From: Myxococcales bacterium
Lineage (GTDB): Bacteria > Myxococcota > Polyangia > Fen-1088
Direction: 5' to 3'
Assembly (NCBI GenBank): GCA_003159055.1
Contig: PMLH01000408.1
Location: forward strand, 1-16,319
Length of the DNA: 16,319 bases
Part shown: piece after piece, positions 1 to 7,378 of the stretch
Layout: the number at the start of each line of letters is the position of its first letter
Numbering within the stretch: position 1 is the stretch's first letter
Notes under the pieces: generated by a model
Databases searched by the model: none
What the model was told of the DNA's origin: nothing
The model's input: only the letters and a program-made list of their open reading frames with translations
Program-made: the position numbers and the translations under genes

Positions 1-798
1 CAGTTCGGGCGTGCGCTGACCGAGCTCAATATCGACATCATCTGTGCGAATTCACCACAGGCGAAAGGCCGCGTGGAGCGCATGAACAAGACCTTGCAGG
101 ATCGTCTTGTGAAAGAGCTGCGACTGCGCGGCATCAGCAACATGGAAGATGGCAACGCCTTCCTGCCGGAGTACACCGAGGACTATAACCGCCGCTTCGC
201 ACGGACAGCGCAGAATCCCCACGATGCCCATCGACCGGTTCAAGATGGCGAAGACCTGTCCAGGATCTTCTCGTGGCAGGAGGAGCGGACGCTATCGCGC
301 AGTCTGACGGTCCACTTCAAGCGTGTGACGTACCTGGTGGAGCCTGGCCCAGAGACCTCGCCGCTGGGCGGAAAGCGTGTGCGCGTCTACGAATGGGAGG
401 ATGGTCGTGTGGAAATCCACGCCAATGGGCAATCACTGCCCTATTCCATCTTCGATCAGAATCCCCACGTCACCCAAGGCGCGGTCGTCGAGAACAAGCG
501 ACTCGGTGCGGCCCTGACAATCATCCAGGCCGCCCAGAGCGAGCGCGATCGAATACGCCTGGACTCGAAGAAGCTCACGATCCGACAGAAAGACCGCATC
601 CGGGCTGCGCGAGATGCCAGCCAACCATCAGAGCCCGTGGCGACGAGCTGCGACCGCCTGGGTGCGGTCGCGGCCGATACATCCGTGTGGGAGCTGTCCA
701 CGGCCGGGCGGGAACCCGATACATCCGTGTGGGAAGGGGCCAAGAAAAGGCGCGTGAGAACCCTTCCGCCCGAGAGCGAGCTCTCGACAAGTTCGTGA
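1..798 (+). CDS. ISNCY-like transposase, C-terminal part (5' end outside the window)
   Basis: The frame is open from base 1, so the gene starts upstream of the window. The first residues carry the end of a DDE/rve integrase core: QFGRALTELNIDIICANSPQ, then AKGRVERMNKTLQDRLVKEL, in which the Glu of GRVER is the expected third catalytic acid. FLPEYTEDYNRRFA follows. This run is very typical of ISNCY-family transposases. The C-terminal domain (about residues 95-200) is basic and would bind DNA or stabilise the complex. The last 40 residues contain DTSVWE twice, 14 codons apart, encoded by an exact 19-bp direct repeat. The enzyme would cut and join its element's ends. Neither the catalytic N-terminus nor the other element end is visible, so activity cannot be judged. 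No gene follows on this strand; the next gene converges from the right. Confidence 0.85.
   Translation, partial: QFGRALTELNIDIICANSPQAKGRVERMNKTLQDRLVKELRLRGISNMEDGNAFLPEYTEDYNRRFARTAQNPHDAHRPVQDGEDLSRIFSWQEERTLSRSLTVHFKRVTYLVEPGPETSPLGGKRVRVYEWEDGRVEIHANGQSLPYSIFDQNPHVTQGAVVENKRLGAALTIIQAAQSERDRIRLDSKKLTIRQKDRIRAARDASQPSEPVATSCDRLGAVAADTSVWELSTAGREPDTSVWEGAKKRRVRTLPPESELSTSS
674..734 (+). repeat. 19-bp exact direct repeat, 42-bp period, in the transposase 3' end
   Basis: The sequence CCGATACATCCGTGTGGGA occurs at 674-692 and again at 716-734. The 42-bp offset keeps the reading frame, so both copies encode DTSVWE. Repeated short motifs near the end of an ISNCY-type element could be transposase-binding sites overlapping the coding end; that role is inferred. 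The matching copies at the other end of the element would lie outside the window. Confidence 0.8.
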
Positions 799-951
799 TG
801 GACCCAGCCATCGCATGCATCTCTTGACGATCGGGACCTCCGCCCACGAGAGGACGTTCCCATCCTGCTCATTGGCAAGAGTAATGCGTGGACCGCGCGC
901 CTCGCCGCCAACTGCGCGATGGCTTGTTGGCGGTATCTCGGAACTTCAACC

Positions 952-967
952 GAGTTCGCCGGAACTC
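952..967. other. Short inverted repeat over the stop codon of the TGL-like gene
   Basis: GAGTTC (952-957) and GAACTC (962-967) form a 6-bp stem with a 4-base loop, overlapping the minus-strand stop. No T-run follows, so a rho-independent terminator is doubtful. The rest of 799-965 holds no gene that I can support. Confidence 0.3.
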
Positions 968-1826
968 ACCTGGTGCCGGCGCTTGCCATCGCGTTGTCGC
1001 CTTCGCCTGGGCTGGCAGCTGGAGCCTCCACCGGATGCGCTCCGGTGCTCGAAGTCCGCACTTTCGCCATCGGGCGGCGCTTGGCAGGCGCTTCGAAAAA
1101 GTCCGGCGTGATTCGCCAGGACTGGACCATGCCGCCGCGGCGTGGGGATGCGCTCAGGCGGTCGAGATCCTCCGCCGTGAGCGGCTGCCGCTTGCTGGCG
1201 TCGCGTTCGCGGCTGAACACCCCGTTTCGCCACTGAAAGACCTCGTCCAGCTTTTCTTCGTAGCTGAAAGCGTGATTGTTTTCACCGTAGTAGTCGTCGA
1301 AGCGGTCGTCGCCCAGGTAGATCGCGTTCGATCCTTCGTAGCCCGTCTTCTGCTTCGACACCGGATCGTCATTGACGAAATAGACCCAGTCCCCGGGAAT
1401 GAAGTTCTTGGGCGCAACATCGGGGATGATGGAAAGCAGTTTGCCTGGCCGTGACGACTCTTTCGGATCGAAACCGGGCTCGAAGCTCCACGCGCTCGGC
1501 GGCTCGACGTCGTAGAGGGGCTCTTGGTCGGCCAGCAGACGGGTGCGGATGAAGCTGGCCAGCGTGGGTGACTGACGAACTCGGTCATAGAAATCGAGCA
1601 CGCCCTTGACCATGACCAGCTTGGTGGCCGTGTAGCAGCCGATGACGTAGGCGCTCTGATTGGCGAAAACATCGTCGATGGCTTGCCCGAGCGAGACCCC
1701 TTCGTCGCCGCGCCTGGCGCTGGCAGGGCTGACATCTTGCCGCCGCGAATGGTCGCGCCCCAGATACGCCACAGACGCACCCGAGGCGAGCAACATCGTT
1801 GCGACGAAAGCCACTATGGAAACCAT
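966..1826 (-). CDS. Membrane-anchored TGL-like protein-glutamine gamma-glutamyltransferase
   Basis: A 286-aa protein. Residues 1-22 form a hydrophobic N-terminal segment (MVSIVAFVATMLLASGASVA), an uncleaved anchor or signal peptide. Residues 61-80 read VIGCYTATKLVMVKGVLDFY, matching by eye the active-site Cys helix of Bacillus TGL transglutaminase, with Cys64 as candidate nucleophile. Residues 144-181 read PGDWVYFVNDD, then EGSNAIYLGDD, then YYGEN, resembling the conserved PGD-YF-N-D / GEN-I-LG / YYGH block of that family. The family has a papain-like fold and makes isopeptide bonds between Gln and Lys side chains; in Bacillus it cross-links spore coat. The His that would normally follow YYG is replaced by EN-NH, a difference to note. 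The tail after residue 245 is low in structure. The ATG at 1826 is chosen because it gives the membrane segment. It lies downstream of an immunity-like remnant on the same strand, so it could instead be a toxin with this fold. Confidence 0.6.
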   Translation of the reverse strand: MVSIVAFVATMLLASGASVAYLGRDHSRRQDVSPASARRGDEGVSLGQAIDDVFANQSAYVIGCYTATKLVMVKGVLDFYDRVRQSPTLASFIRTRLLADQEPLYDVEPPSAWSFEPGFDPKESSRPGKLLSIIPDVAPKNFIPGDWVYFVNDDPVSKQKTGYEGSNAIYLGDDRFDDYYGENNHAFSYEEKLDEVFQWRNGVFSRERDASKRQPLTAEDLDRLSASPRRGGMVQSWRITPDFFEAPAKRRPMAKVRTSSTGAHPVEAPAASPGEGDNAMASAGTR

Positions 1827-2050
1827 GAGCGTCTCTTGTGGCTAGCTCGCAGAGCAAGGTACATGCCACCAGCCCACAGCGCCGCCTTCCGCCGACTTAG
1901 GGAAGTCGCCCCGGTAGGCCATGCGGTCTCCGCACCTCAGCGGCAGATCCCGCAGTTCATCGTCCCCGCATTCACTACGCGGCGAACCCCGAGCGGACGT
2001 TAGAAACCAGTCGGCGGCACATGCCGGGCGAACCTGTGCCATGTGCCCCT

Positions 2051-2332
2051 TCACTTCCTGAGGAAGGGCTTGTGTACGACCATCGCGTGTAGATTCTTTG
2101 AGTCGTAGAGTTCCAGACAAACCATGATGGCGACGTTGGCATGGTCGACCGCAGCTCGCTGTTCTGGATGCACGTCCTTGGCAGCCTGGCGCAGCTTCTG
2201 GTACGTCTCGGGCGTCGTAGTCTTGCCCGCAGCCACGTACATATCTGCGACTCTATCCGCGTCCCCGGCAAAGCTTGTCCCGCGGTACCCTTCTGCCAGA
2301 CAAGCCGCAAAAGCGTAGCCCAGCTGCGGATC
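2051..2332 (-). pseudogene. C-terminal remnant of a Tai4-like (T6SS amidase immunity) protein
   Basis: About 93 codons are open on the minus strand down to the TGA at 2051. The reading starts DPQLGYAFAACLAEGYRG, continues through DADRVADMYVAAGKT and ETYQKLRQAAKDV, and ends ANVAIMVCLELYDSKNLHAM then a basic tail. This order (YA-A-CLAEGY; DA--A--Y---G; E-Y--LR--A; a late M-C-(D/E)LY-SK-L motif) resembles the Tai4 family of periplasmic immunity proteins that bind Tae4 amidase effectors of type VI secretion; I recognise this by pattern only. Two Cys fit a disulfide. The signal peptide and N-terminus are missing: the sequence runs directly into the 3' end of a transposase at 2331. It lies 224 bp upstream of the TGL-like gene on the same strand. 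An insertion therefore probably killed this gene. Other small helical periplasmic proteins could look similar. Confidence 0.5.
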
Positions 2333-3005
2333 AGGACATCTGGGACTTTTGGGGGTGCAAGTGCACCACATCGGAAATCGCTGAGGATTCCGGCCGCAGG
2401 CAGTCGGTTTGGCATTGGGCACAGGCCACCATCCGATTGGCTGCAAGCCGAGCTTGTGTGGCCTCGGTTCGGCGTTGAGTAAGTTGAGCGGCGACCTGGT
2501 CGCCCGTGCCGAAGTACACCTCGTCGGGCGTCTGCCCGTCGAAAGCCGCGTGCGGCATGACGGAGTTGTGTTCTGTTACGTAGAACGCAACAAGGCGCTC
2601 GACGGCCGCCGGCGTGTCGAGTTGGTTCAGGAAGAGCCAGTTGTGCTTCATCGAGCGCCAGAACGCCTCGATCATGGAGTTGGAGAAGTCGACTTCGACC
2701 TGGGCAAGCACCCGACGTAGGCGACCCAGGCCAAGAAGGGCATCGACGGCACCATTGACGTTTTCGACGCCGGAATCGGCGACCACAGTGGCCGGGGCTT
2801 CTTCGGGCGGCAGCGCCTTGGCAGCCTCAACGAGTACGGCGCACGTGTTCTGGGGTTCAAGGCGAAGAGCGACCTTCCAAGCCAGAATCCGGCGGCTCAG
2901 GTTGTCGATGACTGCATGCAGGTACACCTTCGTTCCGTCAAGCAACTTGATGATGGGCACGTCGATGTGCCAGTACTCGTTCGGCTTCGTCGCGCGTACT
3001 GCTTG
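2331..3005 (-). pseudogene. Integrase-core (rve) transposase, N-terminally truncated
   Basis: The minus-strand frame reads QAVRATKPNEYWHIDVPIIK from about 3005, then LLDGTKVYLHAVIDNLSRRI, ATVVADSGVEN, SNSMIEAFWRSMKHNWLFLN, and EHNSVMPHAAFDGQTPDEVY, ending KSQMS. These are the three blocks of an rve/IS3-OrfB-like DDE core: HID, VADSGVEN and a late Glu in SMIEAFW. The motif RATKPNEYWHID normally sits well inside the protein, so the N-terminal helix-turn-helix part is absent; homology stops where FG-GAP DNA begins near 2996. The GTG at 2960 is only the first possible start and not a natural one. The stop at 2331 abuts the broken Tai4-like remnant, so this looks like an inserted element whose left half was later replaced. 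Confidence 0.85.
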
Positions 3006-4256
3006 GCGTGGGCGACGGAACCCTCGCCGCCAAGGTGGACTATGCTACCGCGGCCTACCCGAACGCTGTTGCGCTGGGTGACTTGAACGGCGATGGCATG
3101 CTCGACATCGTTACCGCAGGCGGCGACTCGTCCAGAGGCACGGTCAGTGTACTGCTTGGAACAGGCGAGGGGACCTTCGCCGCGAAAGTGGATTACACGA
3201 CCGGGAACGGCCCGTCTTCGGTGGCGCTGCGTGATTTGAATGGCGACGGCAAGCTGGACCTCGTTGTGGCCAGCGGTGCCGCGAACACGGTGAGCGTGCT
3301 GCTTGGCACAGACGACGGGAAATTCGCCCCCAAGGTCGACAACCCGGGTCGCGGCAACCCGAGCTCGGTGGTGGTGAGTGACTTGAATGGCGACGGCAAG
3401 CTGGACCTCATGACTGCGAACCAGGACACGAACGTCGTGAGCGTGCTGCTCGGCACGGGCGATGGAAAATTCGACGCGGGGCCGAACTGCTCAACTGGGG
3501 GCAGCCCGCGTGCAGTGACGCTGGGTGATGTGGACGGCGACGGCAACCTCGACCTTGTTACGGCAAACTACGACGTGGGTACGGTGAGCGTGCTGCTTGG
3601 CACAGGCGACGGGAGGTTCGCCGCCAAGGTGGACTACGCAACCGGGGAGAGGCCGAGTTGGGTAGCGCTTGGTGACCTCAACGGGGATGGCAAGCTTGAC
3701 CTCGCTGCGGCGACCTATGCGGGCTTCTCGAGCACGGTGAGCGTGCTACTTGGAACGGGTGGTGGGAAGTTCGCCGCTAAGGTGGACTACACAACCGGGG
3801 GCCTCGTGAACGATGCCAATCCACCCAGCGCCTTCTCGGTTGCACTGGGTGACTTGAACGGCGACGGCAAGTTGGACCTCGTTACTGCGAACTGGAGCAC
3901 GAGCACGGTGAGCGTGCTACTTGGAACGGGTGGCGGGAAGTTCGCCGCCAAGGTGGACTACCCAGCCGGGCACGAGCCGCTCTTGGGTGGGGCTGGGTGA
4001 CTTGAACGGCGACCACAAGCTGGATCTGGTTACCGTGAACGCCGTGTCTACGGTGAGCCTTCTGCTTGGAAAAGGCGACGGGACTTTCGCGGCCAATGTC
4101 GACTACGCAGCCGCAGTTGTGGCCTTCGACCCCTACAATGGGTTCAATCCGGCATCGCTGGCGCTGGGCGACTTGAACGGCGACGGCCAGCTGGACCTGG
4201 TTGCGGCGAGCAGCGCTGCAACCACGGTGAGCGTGCTGCTTGGCTCGTGCCAGTAA
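2996..4256 (+). pseudogene. FG-GAP (VCBS) repeat protein, N-terminus lost, one frameshift
   Basis: Eight near-identical units of about 55-60 residues run through this segment. Each has FAAKVDYATG, then VALGDLNGDGKLDLVTA, then TVSVLLGTGDGK. The D-N-DG--DL loops are Ca2+-binding, as in integrin-type beta-propellers that act in surface or secreted proteins. The array begins abruptly at VLLGVGDG (2996) with no start codon, RBS or signal peptide, directly against the truncated transposase. At about 3980 an extra C (GAGCCGCTCTTGG where GAGCCGTCTTGG would keep the frame) moves the reading from frame 2 to frame 3; frame 2 stops at 4000 while units 7 and 8 continue to TAA at 4256. The C-terminus LLGSCQ is a plausible natural end. 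One unit has NGDH in place of NGDG. Without the N-terminus it is very unlikely to make an exported protein. Confidence 0.85.
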
Positions 4257-4269
4257 GAAGGCGGCGTAA

Positions 4270-4375
4270 AGGGTTTGCGCCAAACTCGGCATCACGCTGA
4301 TCCACAGTCGGCCGTACGTGCCGCAGGGCCGCGGAAAAGTAGAACGATTTTTCAGAACAGCCCGCATGCAATTTT
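4270..4375 (+). pseudogene. Transposase scrap with an RGKVERFFRT motif
   Basis: After a TAA at 4267 the frame reads KLGITLIHSRPYVPQGRGKV then ERFFRTARMQF. This is the end of the catalytic core of rve-type transposases, where the Glu of GK-ER is the third catalytic residue. It differs from the elements at 1-798 and 2331-3005, so it marks a third element. Only about 35 codons survive, wedged between the FG-GAP C-terminus and kelch repeats, and it is fused in frame to the latter. Confidence 0.7.
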
Positions 4376-4618
4376 CCACTAGCGACATGACTACCCAAAG
4401 GTTCGGCCACACCGCGACGCTCCTGCCGAATGGGAAGGTGCTGACCACAGGGGGGGCTGGCAAGAGCTGGCTTGCAAGCGCGGAGCTTTACGATGCAAGC
4501 GCCGGGACATTCACCGCCACCAGCGACATGACCACCACGAGGGAGTGGCATGCGGCAACCCTGCTGAACAACGGCAACGTGCTCGTTGCCGGCGCGATGG
4601 CGGCAGCAACCCCATTCA
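4376..4618 (+). pseudogene. Two kelch-type repeats, fragment
   Basis: The reading STSDMTTQRFGHTATLLPNG then KVLTTGG, LASAELYDASAGTFTATSDM, and TTREWHAATLLNNGNVLVAG shows two consecutive kelch/galactose-oxidase-like beta-propeller blades of the type common in large secreted myxobacterial proteins. A functional propeller needs five to seven blades, and there is no start or signal peptide. The similarity fades after about 4618, where the frame continues to 4941 in sequence that does not look coding on this strand. Confidence 0.75.
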
Positions 4619-4946
4619 ACGCAACAATGCCGATCGGTGGCCGAGCGCGGCCGCGAAGACTGCCAGGAATGGTCGCGGCGAGGGTCGAGCAGCGCCAGTC
4701 TTGCGTTTTCCCGGCGAGGAAGCCCTTCATGGGGAGAGCGTTGCGCTCGGGAAACGACAGCAGCTTGCCCGACCAGACGGGCGCGCGGTCGGGGACGAGG
4801 TTGGCCGGGACCAGCTCCGGTGGACGGCGCTGTATCTCGTTGCCATCGCGGCGATGGCCGGCATGGGCTGCGCGGTGTCGCGGCACGAGGACCACGACGG
4901 CATTGCGCCCACGGTGGTCAGCCAGCCAAATCCTACGCTGATTCAT
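4615..4946 (-). pseudogene. Unidentified minus-strand ORF start, 3' end lost
   Basis: From the ATG at 4946 a frame with strongly GC-rich third positions reads MNQRRIWLADHRGRNAVVVL, later PELVPANLVPDRAPVWSGKL and LSFPERNALPMKGFLAGKTQ. Codon composition suggests real coding DNA, although the plus-strand frames are open too. It overlaps the previous minus-strand ORF by 14 bp, as translationally coupled genes do. Sense is lost near 4615, where the kelch fragment begins on the other strand; the frame itself runs on to 4488. I recognise no family. Confidence 0.35.
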
Positions 4947-5085
4947 GAGTGCCTCCGAAGTTGTCGGGGAAGGCGAAAGCGTCCGTGTCGTCCTCGTCAG
5001 GGTCGTCTTCGGGGAGCGTCGATTGATCGGGGCCGACAAAGTCGAAGCCGTGTGGCTCGGCGTCCTGGTCGCCGGAATAGGATAC
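4933..5085 (-). pseudogene. Acidic C-terminal ORF fragment, 5' end lost
   Basis: The minus-strand frame reads GDQDAEPHGFDFVGPDQSTL, then EDDPDEDDTDAFAFPDNFGG, and ends THESA with TAG at 4933. The tail is highly acidic, like a disordered C-terminus. The start is missing because FG-GAP DNA takes over at about 5086. Its stop lies 14 bp inside the following minus-strand ORF, so the two were probably neighbours in one operon that was captured as a fragment. Function unknown. Confidence 0.35.
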
Positions 5086-5152
5086 TCCGTGCTGCTTGGG
5101 ACAGGTGATGGGAAGCTCTCTTCCGCGCAGCAGTATGATCCGGGAGAGGATC
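5086..5152 (+). pseudogene. FG-GAP repeat scrap
   Basis: The plus-strand frame reads SVLLGTGDGKLSSAQQYDPG, the end of one FG-GAP unit and the start of the next. It has no start, no further units, and ends shortly before the DUF3443 stop codon. The entry point is the same VLLG position as at 2996. I see nothing in 5153-5197. Confidence 0.7.
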
Positions 5153-5197
5153 GCTGTTGCGAACAAAGAGTTCCGAATGTCTTCGTTCGCAGCAGGC

Positions 5198-6832
5198 CTA
5201 GAACGCGACGTATGGCCCCTGGCCGCCGGGCGTGTCTTGCTTCTCGATGGCCGTGTAGACCGTGCGACCGAAGAAGAAGGGAAGTCCCCAGAGGAAATCA
5301 GGCACGCTCGAAGTCCCCGACGAAGGGAACCCGGGCATTTCTGCCCCGAGAGTGCCCAAGACGGAAATGCTCGCACTGATCTTATTGGAGCTGGCGATGG
5401 TGAAGGTCACAGGCGCGCTGGCGCTATTTCCGCCAAAAATGGTGGCGCTGAGGTTCGTCGGGGTCGCGGGACAGTAGAAGGACGTCATCCCAGCCGACTT
5501 GCACAACGCCAGACCCGACGTGGCCGAGTTGAGGAAGGTGTAGGTATTGGTGCCGCTATCCACGAACCCGGTATATTTCGTGCCGCCAACCGGATAGGTG
5601 GTTCCAATATTGCCGTAGCTATCGACGGGCGTAATCACGGTTGCACTTCCCAGGCCGTTGTTCGCCTGGGTGCCGATGCCGAATATCAACGTGCCCGTCG
5701 TCGAAGCCAGTCCGCTTGCCGGCACGCTGGGCACTTGGATGATAATGCCATTGTTGTCTACGGCGAAACTGACGATGGGGTTTCTTACCTGGGACTCGAG
5801 GGGAACGGCCGTCGCCTTGCAGCCGCCTACTTTGTTGGAGGTGCACGCAAAGTACATTCCTGGGTTGCGGCTTGTCTGCGTACATGCTGCACCGCAGTCC
5901 TGCTGGCTGATGCCCACGCCGATGATTCCATTGGCCATCAACGATTGCAGGTCGGTGATAGCCGGGCCGCTCGAACACGTGCCGGCGGTCGGCATGGGGT
6001 AGGCATTTTCGCCAATGGCTTGGATCGGGAGTGCGGCCGCGATCTCGCCATTGATCTTGACGTCGGCGCTGAGAATCGGCCCCCAGGCCGTGCCGTCCAC
6101 GAACTGCGTGCATGACCCGAGCGGGCTTCCCGAGGCATTGTTGACGGCGGGCAAAGACAACGTGATCGCACTCTCCAGCACGCGCAAACCGGACGACCCA
6201 GTATCGACTAGAACGTGATCAATGGACTGGCAGGTGCTCGTGCCCGGCTTGCACAGCGTCACCGTCACGAACAAGCCATTGATGTAGCCGATGTTCTGCG
6301 GCCCCTTATCAAGGACTGTCTGGATGGTATTGGCTTCGTTTCCCGTCGAACCGCCGGAACCACCGACGCCGCCGCTTCCGCCGATTGTACCGCCCGCAGC
6401 GGTCGAGCCCCTTCCCCCCATCGCGCCGCCTTGGCTGCTGGCACCGCCCGTGTGCGATAGGCCCCCGGAGCCGTTCGCTCCCCCGGAACCGGTTGCGCCA
6501 CCTGTGTGGGACGCCCCCCCGGCACCGCTCACGCCGCCCGCACCTCCCGATGCGCCCCCGAAACCGCCCGCACCCGACGATCTCCCGGAAGCCTTTCCAC
6601 CGCCCACGCCCGATGACCCCCCGGAACTGCTTGCGCCACCTGCGCCCGACGAACCGCCCGAACCGTGCGCGCCGCCTGTACTGCCGCCTCGTCCTACGGT
6701 TGATCCTCCGCTGGCCGCTCCGCCTGCACCGCCGGTTGCTCCACGCCCACCGGCAGCGCCTTGGGTGTGTCCGCCACCGTTGCAGTTGAGGAACAACATG
6801 GAAGCCAATGCAACCGGAAGTAGTCTGCGCAT
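5198..6832 (-). CDS. DUF3443 family lipoprotein with pepsin-like Asp motifs and Gly-rich linker
   Basis: A 544-aa protein. Residues 1-17 (MRRLLPVALASMLFLNC) form a signal peptide ending at Cys17; the lipobox FLNC is non-standard but a lipid anchor is likely. Residues 18-165 are a Gly/Ser/Ala linker built of GGxxG units. The DUF3443 domain (about 166-544) has HVLVDTGSSGLRVLE (DTGS 210-213), GIIGVGISQQDCG, GFVDSGTNTYTF (DSGT 425-428) and the hallmark PDFLWGLPFFFGRTVYTAIE (511-530). The two D[TS]G[ST] motifs sit where a pepsin-like aspartic peptidase has its catalytic pair, so proteolysis is possible; the family is not characterised to my knowledge. Many Cys suggest disulfides outside the cytoplasm. 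ATG at 6832 is preceded by GAGAG and lies 9 bp after the DUF2844 stop, an operon arrangement I also associate with these two families in proteobacteria. Confidence 0.88.
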   Translation of the reverse strand: MRRLLPVALASMLFLNCNGGGHTQGAAGGRGATGGAGGAASGGSTVGRGGSTGGAHGSGGSSGAGGASSSGGSSGVGGGKASGRSSGAGGFGGASGGAGGVSGAGGASHTGGATGSGGANGSGGLSHTGGASSQGGAMGGRGSTAAGGTIGGSGGVGGSGGSTGNEANTIQTVLDKGPQNIGYINGLFVTVTLCKPGTSTCQSIDHVLVDTGSSGLRVLESAITLSLPAVNNASGSPLGSCTQFVDGTAWGPILSADVKINGEIAAALPIQAIGENAYPMPTAGTCSSGPAITDLQSLMANGIIGVGISQQDCGAACTQTSRNPGMYFACTSNKVGGCKATAVPLESQVRNPIVSFAVDNNGIIIQVPSVPASGLASTTGTLIFGIGTQANNGLGSATVITPVDSYGNIGTTYPVGGTKYTGFVDSGTNTYTFLNSATSGLALCKSAGMTSFYCPATPTNLSATIFGGNSASAPVTFTIASSNKISASISVLGTLGAEMPGFPSSGTSSVPDFLWGLPFFFGRTVYTAIEKQDTPGGQGPYVAF

Positions 6833-6841
6833 GGTGGCTCT

Positions 6842-7324
6842 CTAGCGAATGTCTTCGGGGCGGAAACCCTGTGGCAGCAGGTCGGTGAGATAGGCGTGCC
6901 CGAAGAAGGCGCGCTGGTGCCCACCCATGACCACAACCAGACCTGGGATCTCGATGCGAAGCGGGCCCCGCCCTGTGCGCTTCTCTTTGGCGGCTGCAAG
7001 GTAGCGATCGTAGTGCTTGCCGAGGAGATCGCGCAGGTTCGGGCGCCAGCCACCCGACCAGGAGACTGCGAACACCTTTCCGCTGTCGGCGACAAACTGG
7101 CGAATGCTGCCGCCACTCGGCACCTGCAATTCGTGCATGGTGTGGTTTTCCCTTCGCACAACCTGCAGGTTCGCTTGCAGGCGGATCTGGTCGGCGGCGA
7201 CCGAGTCAGCATCTTCACCTAGCGCAGCCTGGGCGCCCGGAGAGAAACCAAGACTCGCTGCCAGGGCAGCCATCGCGCAAAGTGCGCGGCAACACCCATT
7301 CACCCTGGACGTAAGGTGCTTCAT
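6842..7324 (-). CDS. DUF2844 family secreted protein
   Basis: A 160-aa protein. The start ATG at 7324 gives a signal peptide (MKHLTSRVNGCCRALCAMAA to about GAQA, residues 1-32) and a mature N-terminus ALGEDADSVAADQIRLQANL. The domain contains HTMHELQVPSGGSIRQFVAD, then GKVFAVSWSGGWRPNLRDLL, and ends in a stretch with EIPGLVVVMGGHQRAFFGHA. The pattern (ALG..A.SV..D...L; H.....PSG...R......GKVFAVSW.GP..P.L..LLG.Y) is that of DUF2844, usually found beside DUF3443. The function is unknown; it may be a partner or substrate of the DUF3443 protein. The frame is open as far as 7621 but the upstream part lacks coding character. An alternative ATG 12 bp upstream (7336) is possible. Confidence 0.82.
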   Translation of the reverse strand: MKHLTSRVNGCCRALCAMAALAASLGFSPGAQAALGEDADSVAADQIRLQANLQVVRRENHTMHELQVPSGGSIRQFVADSGKVFAVSWSGGWRPNLRDLLGKHYDRYLAAAKEKRTGRGPLRIEIPGLVVVMGGHQRAFFGHAYLTDLLPQGFRPEDIR

Positions 7325-7378
7325 ACCATCTCTCATCTTAGCAGGGCCATCACGGTTTTCACCGACAATGAGCGTTCT

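Noticed and set aside
2040..2060. Terminator from CTTCC/GGAAG over the Tai4-like stop
   Set aside because: The stem is 5 bp with a 3-base loop and no T-run, too weak to call.
2141..3081. Plus-strand ORFs across the transposase (2141-2482, 2409-2720, 2614-3081)
   Set aside because: They are shadows of the minus-strand transposase and Tai4-like remnants.
5096..6115. 339-aa plus-strand ORF across DUF3443
   Set aside because: No recognisable motifs, and it starts in an FG-GAP scrap; the minus strand has the clear domain.
6291..6845. Plus-strand Pro-rich ORF resembling a surface protein
   Set aside because: The PPxP pattern is the complement of the GG-rich linker of the DUF3443 gene, which has a proper start, a signal peptide and a recognisable domain.
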